Shown here: piece by piece, positions 49,351-59,629 of the stretch
Layout of the letters: each line of letters starts with the position of its first letter
Position numbering within the stretch: position 1 is the stretch's first letter
NCBI GenBank assembly: GCA_022559845.1
Contig: CM040125.1
Location: 202,408,102 to 202,472,101 of the forward strand
Direction: 5' to 3'
DNA from: Amorphophallus konjac
Lineage: Eukaryota > Streptophyta > Magnoliopsida > Alismatales > Araceae
DNA: 64,000 bases
The notes under the pieces: model-generated
The model's input: only the letters and a program-made list of their open reading frames with translations
What the model was told of the DNA's origin: nothing
The model's database searches: none
Program-made: the position numbers and the translations under genes

Positions 49351-50083
49351 AACATGATGTGATCGCCAGGGGCCAAAAGACCCCAAAATAAAGAAAGTGA
49401 TCGCGCCTACGTCAAGAGCGGGAGATGGCGGGTTGCTTCTTCCTCCCCCTTCAGCCGGCCGACAGAGAGGGCTTTCCTTGGGTACCCTTGCAAAACAACG
49501 ATAAACAAGTAACGAGTGGATTAGAAAGATGAAGGTGTAGTACTCAAATCCTTGCAATAAAAATAACGAAATGATGGCAAGACACACACCTGGTTGGTGT
49601 TATCTTTTAAACCCCTCTCGGACTCGAGTAGGAGGAAAATGAGATGATGGATGCAAGAAGTATATAAGAAGAGGCGCCCTTATGAAGGGGGATAGAGGAT
49701 GCGAGATGATGAATACAAAAGAACTACGAAGAAAAGGAAAGGATTGGCTTATTGGATGTGCCGATGGTGAAATCCAGCGGAGCTCCGGCAACGTAGGGAC
49801 GATGTGGAAGCGCGATGGATGAAGACGACCTTCCTCTCGCGAGCGTGGGCACCCGAGAAGTCAGCGGAACCTCCACCTACAAAAGACCCCACGGGTTAGA
49901 AATGACTCCGGTAGCCTCTGGGCTCCGGCAGCCTATCGGATCGTTTAGAAGCTCCCCTAGAACTGAGGGGGTGGGCCTCTATTTATAGGGCTCCGAAGGG
50001 TGGAGGGTTCCAGTACCCTGGACACCTCCATCAGGGTAAAAAAGATATTTTATTCTATTTTTATTCATTTTTTTCGAATATTT

Positions 50084-50520
50084 TCATGGAGGCGTCTAGG
50101 GACCCGGACGCCTCCATAAGTCCCACCGAACTCCACCGAAAGTCACACGCGGTTTAACACAACGCGTGGTTTTGGAGCGGCGACCCGTGATTTGGAAATG
50201 GGCGCGTCCAGCCAGCTGGACGTCTCAACAATTTGGATTCTTTCACGCACGACAGACCGTCGATCGGTGGGCGGGGCCCCGTGAGTGAGTTGATGGAGGC
50301 GTCCAGGGGCCTGGACGCCTCCAAGAAAATATATTTTTATTTTTTTGTTTTGTTTTTTATGCCAACTGGCATTTTATATTTTTTATTTTTATTTTCATGG
50401 AGGCGTCCAGGGGCCTGGACGCCTCCATTAATATATTTTTTCATTTTTGTTAGGTTTGAAAAATAAATAAAAATAATGGGGGCGTCCAGGCGCCCCCAGG
50501 AGCCTAGACGCCCCCATGAA
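50084..50520. repeat. GGAGGCGTCC/GGACGCCTCC hairpin cluster
   Basis: Four inverted repeats of about 25-35 bp: GGAGGCGTC...GACGCCTCC near 50089, 50296 and 50398, and a GGGGGCGTCC...GACGCCCCC form near 50479. They are separated by AT-rich spacers and lie upstream of the TATA box on the minus strand. The last shows compensating GGGGG/CCCCC arms. Confidence 0.85.
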
Positions 50521-50776
50521 GACCCGCCTGGGTCCTCAGACAAGGCGTTGGAAGCCGCCTGGCAGACACCCTTCCTGGTTTCGGAACCTTCCGATGCGTT
50601 TGACTGGTGTTGATGCCGTCCGAATGCTACGACGAGACGATTCCGGATGCCGAAAAAGGCAGAAGAAGACCCAAGAAAGGGAAGCACTCAAGTGATTCAA
50701 AATGCGAAAGCCGCCGCGGGACGTCGTATAGTAATATGAGACTTTCTCAAGAGACATTAGGAATGGCGTGTCTACA

Positions 50777-51003
50777 GTCGACGTAGGTTCAACTCAAGCC
50801 CCTGTCAAACGTGCGATTCTCTTCAACTAGGTCGACAATGTTTTCACAATGTGTCGACACAGGGCCACTTCCCAGAAACGCCTCAGATGCATCTTTCAAA
50901 GGATGCGTCGACGCAACCTCACAGATGCATTGATGCACAATAACTTGGCTCGCGACAGCTCATGCAGATTGCGTCGACGCAATGATCTTGCTGCGTCGAC
51001 GCA
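50777..51003. repeat. GTCGAC palindrome cluster in SIRE-A U3
   Basis: Seven or so GTCGAC-centred sites, including the perfect 12-bp palindrome TGCGTCGACGCA at 50904, 50970 and 50992. The cluster continues on the other side of the solo LTR at 48495-48697 and resembles sites in the internal region at 39934-40065. Confidence 0.82.
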
Positions 51004-52672
51004 CAAGAAGATTTTTCTAGCTAATATTCTATTCGTTCAAACACGTGATTTTTCACTCCAAGGCAATATCACAAATGGCCAAAACACATGTTTCAAGGTC
51101 TGAAAAGAAGCTCCTAGGACAGAGAAGTGTCCTCCTCATCATGAGGCTTCAGAACAACCTTTTGGGGGAAGGATTTGTTAGGTATCAGATTTGGGAAAGG
51201 TCAGCTTTCAAGGTATCCTTTTTTTTGTACTGAGCCAATCAGAATACACACTTGAAAAGTACCTAGGATAGAGGACCATCCTTTTCTATCCTCAGTTAAT
51301 AAGCAAGTAGATCTGGAAAAAGGTTTCAGACCCAGATCTCCTTTTGCCATGGGCCAATCAGAATACAGATCTAAAAAGGGCTGAAGAAAAGAAATCTTCT
51401 ATTTTCCCCTAGGCCAATCAAATTGCAATCTGGAAATGTATTCTGCCCCTACTCTCCCATATATGCTGGACCAACCAGAGAAGAGACTCATTTCAAAGAA
51501 GCTTATCTCTATTCCAGCCAATCATATTGCAGATCTTGGGTGGGAAAACTCTCCACCATCTCTTCTATAAGTAAGGGGCCTTCTGCATGAAGAAAGACCG
51601 CTTCTATTACCTTAAAGAAAATGGAGCTAAAAGAGATAAGAGTTTCGGGAGAGCCTTGAAAAGAAAATCTGTGAGGAAGAAAAGGAAGATCTGTGAGCAT
51701 CCCTCATCCTTAGAGTAGCCCTGAGCTTTCATGAAAAGATTCTGAGAAGAGGAAGAAAGAAAGGAGAGCATCCCTTCTTGTAGCCAGCCTTGAGCGCATT
51801 GAGTAGTTTTCAGATCTTCATTTATAACTTCAAGACTCAGTTCTAAAGCTACATTAGTTTTTCATTGTTTCACTTTTGTATTTTTCTTGTTCAAAGGCTT
51901 GAATTTTTAGTGTGTTGTGCTGCTGTTGCAGCAGTGTGTCCGGTGCTCTATTTAGAGATCGAAGGTGGTTTTGGCTGGTCTACAGCTGTGTGTGTGTTTG
52001 GGACTTTGTTCCCTTATTTTGCTGCACTTGTAGCGTGTGTGTTTTTGTTTTTGGGGCTCGTCCCCGTTGTTGTAGCTCTGCAACGTGAGGACCCTATCCT
52101 CCTGAGGAGCTTGCTCCTCGTGTAAGCTATGTATCAGCGTGTGTGTGTGGGGGGGGTGGGGGGTGGGGGTTCGTCCCCGTAACCTGTGTATCAGCGTGTG
52201 TGTGTGTGTATGGGGTTCATCCCCATTGATGCGTTTGTAGCGTGGTAAAAGCCTCACCGGGTTTGCAGAGTGAACCACCATAAAAATCCCTTGTGCAATG
52301 GGTTGTGATTTGTGTGATTGCTCCATGTTTTTGATCCCCATTCACAGGTTCGTGTGCTAGCACCTACATATGCACGTCTAGTTGTTCTCCAACACATACA
52401 CTTTCCCATGTTCTATAGATCATAGCTCCAAGGTGCAGCTGATCTCTTTGTGTGATAATATCTAAGCTTGTTCCCATAAGCCAGTTGACTTCTAACTGTG
52501 ATTGATCTGATTCCTAGAGAAGCTAAGCCTCACTCAAGTGCTCTTTAAGCATTCATGCTAAAACCATTATACGACCTGAATAGTTTACCAGATTAGTTTT
52601 TAATTGGGCAAATTTTTTAAGGGATCTAATCACCCCTCCCTCTAGATCCGGTTGCACCAAAGGGACCCAACA

Positions 52673-53892
52673 AAGGGTGCTCAAATGACTAAGTGCTTCA
52701 GCATCTTCTTCCCCAAGTGAGAGGTCCATATTTATCGAAGAGAAATATGGATAATTTCCTTTTCAAAGTTATTTTCTAATTGGTCCATGATAGAAGTGGA
52801 ATATTCTTACCTATGACCTTTCCAGAAATCAAGGCACGTGTCCTTGAGGCGTGTGCCAATGATTGGGAATAAGTGACACGTGACCATAGGGCCCGCTGAA
52901 AATCTGCACGTGTTGCGATCTCAGACGATATCAGTCGACCTACATAGCTGGTAGGTCGACTCAGTGGTTCCTTGCAAGATCATCCTTTCAATCGAGCTGA
53001 GCAAGTCTGTCGACTTGATGGGGACCAAGTCGATCTTCAACCTCTGCTGACTAAGTCTTTATATACCTATCTTTGTGGTCGACCCAATGTTGAATTTGGC
53101 GTTTCTTTTGTTGCCTCTATCGACTTGACTTAACTTCTGTTAACTGAATATGGACTAGTTCAATTGATGTTACCTTGTTCTATCGACTCTATCGTTGCGG
53201 ATAAATTGCTATCTTCCACACTCTGGCCATCTTCATCCCAGTTTTTGTTGTCACACGGAATTGTTGCTATTTGCATGGCAGCTTGAGCTTCTTGTTCCAT
53301 ATTCTTGTTTCTTGCCTTAATCCTCAAGTTCTTCAGCATTCTCTTTGCCTTTCTTAGATTAATCTGCTGATGTCTATCAACTTGAGACTGTTCTGGTCGA
53401 CTGGATTTCTTGGGAATGAGACACTTAGTAAATTATTCAGAAGACTTCGTACATCATGACCTTGACATATTTGTCTAAGTTGCATGCACAAGATCAGATT
53501 GTTATTTTATCAGTCATAGATAGACATCAACAAAACACTGACCACAATAGTGGTGTTACCTCTACCATACCCTCTCACACCCACAATCAAGAAGTCCAAG
53601 GATGCGGTTTGACTCCATCCTCCTTGGCGGAATACGGGAGTTTACTAATTAATTAGACAGTTAATTTGCCTTACGACATGAAGGGCATTCTTGTCAAATT
53701 TTGTACATTGAGATTCTTATTCGGACAATTCATCAAACAATCATCTTAGTGATTTTTAGAGGACAGACATGAGTGTTATTAGTAAATGTCATTTTAGAAG
53801 GTTCTATTTCTCCCATTTTTAATCAACAGATGACGGTGCCCGTGACCATTGTCCTCCACGACAAGGGAGTCATGGTCGACGACGAAGGAAAA
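52673..53892. other. Sequence between SIRE-A and SIRE-B; possible old LTR remnant
   Basis: No gene seen. It contains hairpins with AGTCGACCTAC/GTAGGTCGACT arms (52933-52961, 7-nt loop) and TCGACTTG/CAAGTCGA near 53010, plus further TCGAC words up to 53400. This resembles the U3 hairpin clusters of the copia LTRs, so part may be an older LTR. 53420-53892 shows nothing recognisable. Confidence 0.4.
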
Positions 53893-55610
53893 TGTTGTGC
53901 CCCTATGGTCATTTGAGTCATCTTGCGGTCACTTGGGTCATTCGACATCATCATGTGGTCATTTGAGTTATTTGACATTCTTGGTTTTGATAATGGCTAA
54001 ACACTATTAGTCATTATTATTTTTCACTCTTATATGACTGACATACGTGATGTTTTGTTCATGACAGATATGTAAATGAATGGACAAGGAATGGAGTGGA
54101 GTTGGCAAAAGTGAAAGCTCAATGACAGTTAAGGTCGATGCACAAAGAAGCATAACCAAGAGAACCCAAAGTCAAAGACTCAGTTGACATCTTCTAGACT
54201 GTCAAGGGTGATGCTACAGACATGAATGGGGTGCTAAAGAACTTAAGCAACGGAGCTAAAGCAGTTAACGGACCGACCCTGGAAAACCCGGGGTCTGCCC
54301 AGCTGGCGGTCGACCGCCAGCATAGGGGCGGTCGACCGCCCCTGCCAGCAACCTCCAGGCTGCAGCTCTCTCAGTGGCGGTCGACCGCCAGCCTAGTAGC
54401 GGTCGACCGGAAATTCCAGGGATCATTCGTCTGCAGTTTTCTCAGTAGCGGTCAACCACCAAAAGCCATAGGTCGACCGCCAGCCCCGAGCCTTCATTGT
54501 TGACTTTATTTTCCACTTCGAGAAGGGCCATTCTCCATGGATTTCTTTAATCCTAAAGTCACCCAATCACCCACAAAATGTGGATCTGCTCTGGGGGGCT
54601 TCTATTGACCATCCAAAGTCTATAAAACACATACAAGAGGGTTAGAAACCCTAATGCTTCATTTGGATCAAAGGAGATCAAGGGAGGCTTGTGGAGGCTG
54701 TTCAAGGGAGATGGTACTATAGCCGTGAATAGTACTTCGTGAAGAGATCTTCATCCATTCCAAGGGATTCAAGCCTAGATCTGAAGCTATCTCAACCTGC
54801 AAGGAAGCAAGAAGCAATCAAGGCTCTAAAGGTAGATCTAAACTGCATCAAACTCTTCATCAACTCAAGGAGATCAAAGGGAAGATCAAAGCTACATCCA
54901 TAGTCTTCTTCATCAACTCAAGGAAGATCATCTCTCAAGGAAGAAGACACCATCGAAGCATCAGATTCAAGCTCCTACAACTCAGACAAGATCTTTTTAC
55001 TTTGAGCATATTATATATCTTGTTTGAGTGATTTCTATTTGTTCTCTTTCCATTTCTTTCAAACAATCGAAACTGAAGATCGTCCCTACCAGTGGTTAGT
55101 AGGAAGGTAATCGGAAGTTCTCCGATCTACGGTGATTGACATCCCTACCGGTGGTTAGTAGGAAGGCAATCGGAAGTTTTCCAATCTGCGGTGATTGACG
55201 TCCCTACCGGTGGTTAGTAGGAAGGCAATCGGAGGTTCTTCCGATTTACGGTTCAGTGCGTGGCACTAGTGGAGCCTCACCGGATTTGGTGAGGGGTGGA
55301 CGTAGGGCTGGGGATTCAGTCCGAACCACTTTAAAATCCTTTGTGTTGTGATTTATTTATGTGATTGCTTCGTTCTAGATGCATGCTTAGGTTCAAATCG
55401 ATATATTAGTTGCTCATCTTGCCAAGCAAATCATAGTGTTCTTCGATAAGCTAGTTATATTCCGTTGTGCATTGTGCCTAGGTGATTCATTCACTTTATA
55501 GGAGTGGTTCATGCTTCTGATAGCTAAGAGTTTTTAAATAGGCCAAAGCTTTTGATAGGATCTATTTAACCCCCCCTTCTAGATCCATTTGCACCTCGCG
55601 GGACCTAACA
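53893..55610 (+). repeat. 5' LTR of SIRE-B (1718 bp)
   Basis: TGTTGTGCCCC...CCTAACA. U3 has GCGGTCGACCGC palindromes (54303-54480). The TATA box TATAAAA is at 54621-54627. Three 61-bp units with hairpins lie at 55084-55258. It differs from the 3' LTR at roughly one to two percent of positions by eye. Confidence 0.95.
54303..54484. repeat. GGTCGACC palindrome cluster in SIRE-B U3
   Basis: Two perfect 18-bp palindromes, CTGGCGGTCGACCGCCAG (54303-54320) and GGGGCGGTCGACCGCCCC (54325-54342), are followed by four looser copies up to 54484. The 3' LTR has the same pair at 60040-60057 and 60062-60079. The flanks covary (CTG/CAG against GGG/CCC). Confidence 0.92.
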
Positions 55611-55612
55611 AG

Positions 55613-55625
55613 TGGTATCAGAGCC
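55613..55625 (+). other. Primer binding site of SIRE-B
   Basis: TGGTATCAGAGCC, complementary to the 3' end of initiator tRNA-Met, two bases after the LTR. Confidence 0.9.
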
Positions 55626-55686
55626 TGGCTCTGCCATTCTCAGATCCTACGATCTGCAGGGAAAGATCCCGGTGTATTTTATTTAG

Positions 55687-57650
55687 ATGGCTTCATATGC
55701 TACACATGCTTCGATGGTTTCTCCGCCCATTTATGATGGTTCAGATTTTTCTACATGGGTAGGGAGAATGTTCATCTATGTTAGCTCCATAGATCCACAA
55801 TTGTGGACTCTTATATACGATGGTCCTCATGAGCTGCCATCAAATTTAATTGATTGGTTAGCCGAACATGAGACCAAACACAATGATAATCTTGCTGCAT
55901 ATAACTTAATTACAGCTGCAGTTGATCTCAGACTAACTCATCTTGTGTCCTCCTGCAGCACAGCCAAGCAAGTACTAGACAAGTTGGTGAAAATCCATGA
56001 AGGAAATGAACAAGAACAAGAATGCTTCATGGCCGACCATACAGAACAGTCTAGTAATACATCCTCATCACAGGTAAACTCTGACTCCGAGGAATTCACT
56101 TTTGAAGAGCTTATGGAAGCCTATGAAGAGTTGATTACACAATACAAAAAGGTAAAATCAGAAAACAAAAATTTGAAAAAGGATCTCAAGAAAAGTAACC
56201 AAAATGAAAGCTCTTTTTGTAAAAATTGTTCTATTTTTGAAGAGCTTAACGACACTCTTTCTTTTGATCTAGATACGCATAAACAAAGCATTACATGTCT
56301 AAGGGATGAAAATGAAAATCTTCATGATGAAATCACTATATTGGAAGAAATTATAATAAAACTTCAAAATCAACCTAAATCAATCTCTAATGATCAAACT
56401 ATGGCCGATGGGCTAATTCATGATGAGAGGCTGATTGAAGAAAGTAAAAATTCTGAAACTCAAAGTGAAAAGGTCCTAAAAGAAACTTAAGTCTCATGCT
56501 CTGCTAATTTTACATACAAAGAATGCTCGTTCATGAAAAAGATAAATATGGGTCTTCATGATGATATTGAATGGCAACAAAATCTGATTGATTCTCTGAA
56601 AGAAGAGAATAGAGAATTGTTGAAAAAGAAAATTGAACTTGAACAAGATGAAGAAGAACAGAATGAAAAAATGGTTGCACTTGGAAAAGGCAAGACTGTC
56701 ATTGATGATTGCTCTAAAACATTACATGCTTTAGAACAAGAAAATCAAAATCTTAAAGCGGTAAATGACATGCTTAATGAGCAATTGGCAACATGTGAAG
56801 ATGGTCTTGATGAATCTAAATAGCATATTTCTTCACTTAAAAATGAAATACAAGGTTTGAATGATTTCCTGTCAATGTTTACCCAAGACCAAGATTCTGG
56901 CTCATCAGAAGCCACCACTTCCTATGGTCACCAAAAAGGGCATACTACTAATAAAAGTAAAATTCTGCATGCTCATCCAAACGTGCACCACAACATGTCC
57001 AATGCTAAATACCATACTTTCCACAAAACGAATGTCCATTGTTATTATTGTGGTAGACATGGTCACACTGTGCATGATTGTTTCATCCTGAGAAATGATG
57101 AGCTTAGAGTAGGACAACAAGTGAAAGGGCAAGGAAAGAAACATGTCAACACTGGTAGAGGGCATGCTCAACAGAACTCTACACAGAATCGCATGGAGAA
57201 TCAGAAGTGTCGACATTCCTATCCAGACAGGTCGACACTCCCCATGGCCTTCAATAGAAATGCTTCTCTTCGCTGCTTTCATTGTGGTAAGACTGGTCAC
57301 ACTGATCAGGAATGCTGACATCTGAAAGAAAGACATCACCCTCATACCATGAAAGGTAAAAATCATGCTCGCCCACAAAAGCATAGTCCACATGCACACG
57401 CACATGAACATAAAAAGAAAAATCAATCTTTTGTGTGTTGTTTCTATTGTGGGAAAAATGGGCATGAGATATATGATTATCTTACAATGAGGGAGGATGA
57501 TGTGATTGCCTTGAAAAAGATGGGCCAAGATGCTAAACATGTTGCTAACCCATAAGGATCCAAGCAAGCTTGGGTACCTAAAAATTCCAAATTAGAATTT
57601 TGGGTGCAGGATGCCTTGGAGCTGAGAAATGAATGGTTAGGTAAATAAAA
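55687..57650 (+). pseudogene. SIRE-B gag
   Basis: One frame from ATG 55687 with stops at about 56488 (TAA), 56821 (TAG), 57316 (TGA), 57553 (TAA) and the end near 57646. It starts with PPIYDGSDFSTWVGRM, then a UBN2-type segment (SCSTAKQVLDKLVKIHEG), an acidic Ser-rich part, a long coiled-coil region (56080-56820) and three CCHC knuckles, the last with C replaced by Y (CFYCGKNGHEIYDY). It ends like SIRE-A with QAWVPK. Its own palindrome AGTGTCGAC/GTCGACACT lies inside the coding region at 57206-57239. Confidence 0.88.
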
Positions 57651-57659
57651 GCTCAAGGC

Positions 57660-57835
57660 ACAGGTATGTAAATATTTTTTTTTATAATTTTGCATGTTTA
57701 GTCTTGACATGTAGATACTGCATCATAAGTTTGCCCATTTTATTCAATAAACTTCTGCAAACTGAATTGCTTGTTTGAAATGATGATTTTGTTCAATTTA
57801 GTTGTGTGTTTTTATAGATTTGTGTCCATGCATTG

Positions 57836-57873
<38 letters not shown>

Positions 57874-59629
57874 ATTTTGCATATGGTGTCGCATTGCATG
57901 TAGTCATGATGCATAATAAAGATTGCATTCATGTTCACGATGCCTTGCATGGTTGGTGTAGCATCATTCTTGCATGGCCATGGTATATCAAATGTTGATG
58001 TATGGAAGAGCAGGTTATGCTTGCCTAGAAGCACTCAATATGCGTGAGGTTTCACCTCCGCTAAGTACCATGCGTCACTATCGCATATAGGCCATATAGT
58101 AAGGGGGAGTTATCTCTTTGACGCATTCTTGCATATATTTCATATTCATTTTGTTACATTTAATAAGTGTACAACCATGGGTTGGGTCATACATTTCATT
58201 TCTGCCACCTTCAGAGTGACTAGGTCAACCTCATTTGTCATTCAACTTACTTGCAAATATAACTCCTTCGTGCATCCATTGCATATCCTTAGGGGGAGTT
58301 TTGTTGATTCTCTTAACCTCTTGCAATCTACACTTCACTAGCAGAACTACGACATAAGAGCTTTCTATTATATGCCCTGATGATTATCCATCCAATGAAA
58401 ATGGTTCAGATTTAATGATTTCTTTGAAGTTCAAAAATATTTTTTCTGAAATCATCTATGTTCCGTGGTTTTAATAGACATTAACTAGAGATTACATATT
58501 GTGCTTTGCATGACTATCCTGATATCTAAAAATCCAATAGTCATGACAATCTTGGTGATACTCTAGAGCTTAGTATTGTTTCTAAACATCTTGATGAGCT
58601 GGAATTCTTAGAAATCAATTTGACAGAGCAATGATATTGTTGCACGGAGAAATATGTCACGTCATCAAATCAAGTGACGAATGATATGTCATGATGTGTC
58701 CCTGTTATCTCTATCTTAATTATATTGGGACTCTAGGCAGAGCCACTAGCATAATTGCTGAGAAATATATCTTCTCATCAAAGAAATGAGATTGGATATG
58801 TCATGACGTGACTTTGCTATCTCTGTTCATTTTGAAGTATAACCGTCAGTCTTGCCAAATACCTAGGGATACTGGCGTCTAAACAACGTGTATTCTTACG
58901 GCTAGGAGGCATGTACTAGACTTGATTGCTCGTAAAATATGAGTCATGTACCTTCAAATACAAAAGTTCCTAAAAAATCAAACATGCTGCAATCATACAA
59001 TTCCATGCTTCACTCATGCTTGTTTAGTCTCAATACTAGTTTTTGTGCTATTCCCTTTGTCGTTATTGAATATGGATGTATAAGACAAGAGAAGGTTAAA
59101 CACTGCCATGATATGCACCTTTAGTTCATTTCTATTAAATCTTGGATGTAGCTGCTTTTCGAACTCTGTTGATGATCTCGGATTTCATTAGCTTTGAACC
59201 ATATATGTTGCTCGCGGTATGTTTCAGGTTTGCATATAATGGCTTGCTCTCCACCCCATTAAGAACTGGTCTCACCGACATTTGTCGCTTCTCTAACTTC
59301 TCCCTCCTTTTTGCTGTTGTCAAAGGGGGAGAATTTTTTGTTGTGAGTCATCCTTTGCTTTGTGAGTTGTCATTGGGGGATGAGTGAATTGTGTACGGGG
59401 GAGAGTCAAAGGGGGAGAATCCTTTGTGCGGTTTGTGTATCTCTTATGTGTATGTGATGGGGTTTGCATAATTGCATAGCACTCATATATGCATTCATAA
59501 TTGCATTCACATGCTATTACTATCACGGATCTAGAGCTGCACTTGTTGCATATGTCATAAACTTTGCCATCTTGGATATTACTGCCACATAATGACTCAC
59601 AGTGTTGTCATCATCAAAAATGGGGAGAA
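57660..59629 (+). other. SIRE-B 3' noncoding region and PPT
   Basis: No gene. An AT microsatellite at 57838-57871, PPT-like AGGGGGAG tracts at about 58101, 58291, 59323, 59396 and 59412, and two modules shared with SIRE-A (near 58030-58080 and 58860-58930). The final PPT AAAATGGGGAGAA ends at 59629. Confidence 0.75.

Larger units (their letters stand above)
48698..50776 (-). mobile_element. Solo LTR (family not assigned), 2079 bp
   Basis: Flanked by a GTCGA duplication (48693-48697 and 50777-50781) and with TG...CA ends. The minus strand has a clear TATA box (CCTATAAATAGAGG; ATTTATA at 49981-49987). Upstream of it in the sense direction is a hairpin cluster (50084-50520). About six tandem units of roughly 94 bp (48860-49350) lie near its 3' end. 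No coding region is visible. Confidence 0.88.
36662..52672 (+). mobile_element. SIRE-A: gag-only copia element, 5' part displaced by Tat
   Basis: Plus-strand order: gag remnant (36662-38382), long noncoding 3' region (38383-48215, with a LINE inside), PPT (48201-48215), 3' LTR (48216-52672, with a solo LTR inside). No protease, integrase or RT follows gag although the 3' region is otherwise recognisable, so the element was non-autonomous. Its layout is that of gag-only elements related to SIRE/Maximus. The 5' LTR and gag start should lie beyond the left end of Tat, outside the window. Confidence 0.8.
48216..52672 (+). repeat. 3' LTR of SIRE-A (about 2373 bp without nested solo LTR)
   Basis: Starts TATTGTATCAC (TG mutated to TA) after the PPT and ends GGGACCCAACA, like the SIRE-B LTR end GGGACCTAACA. 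U3 carries GTCGAC palindromes (48495-48697, 50777-51003). The TATA box TCTATAAG is at 51566. U5 has GGGG...CCCC hairpin repeats (52053-52225) and CGGGTTTGCAGAGTGAACCACC. Confidence 0.85.

Noticed and set aside
49030..49587. 185-codon minus-strand ORF with internal protein repeats
   Set aside because: It is created by the 94-bp tandem units. AT-rich codons give hydrophobic residues without a known family.
56905..57567. 220-codon minus-strand ORF
   Set aside because: It lies antisense to the SIRE-B gag zinc-knuckle region and has no recognisable domain.
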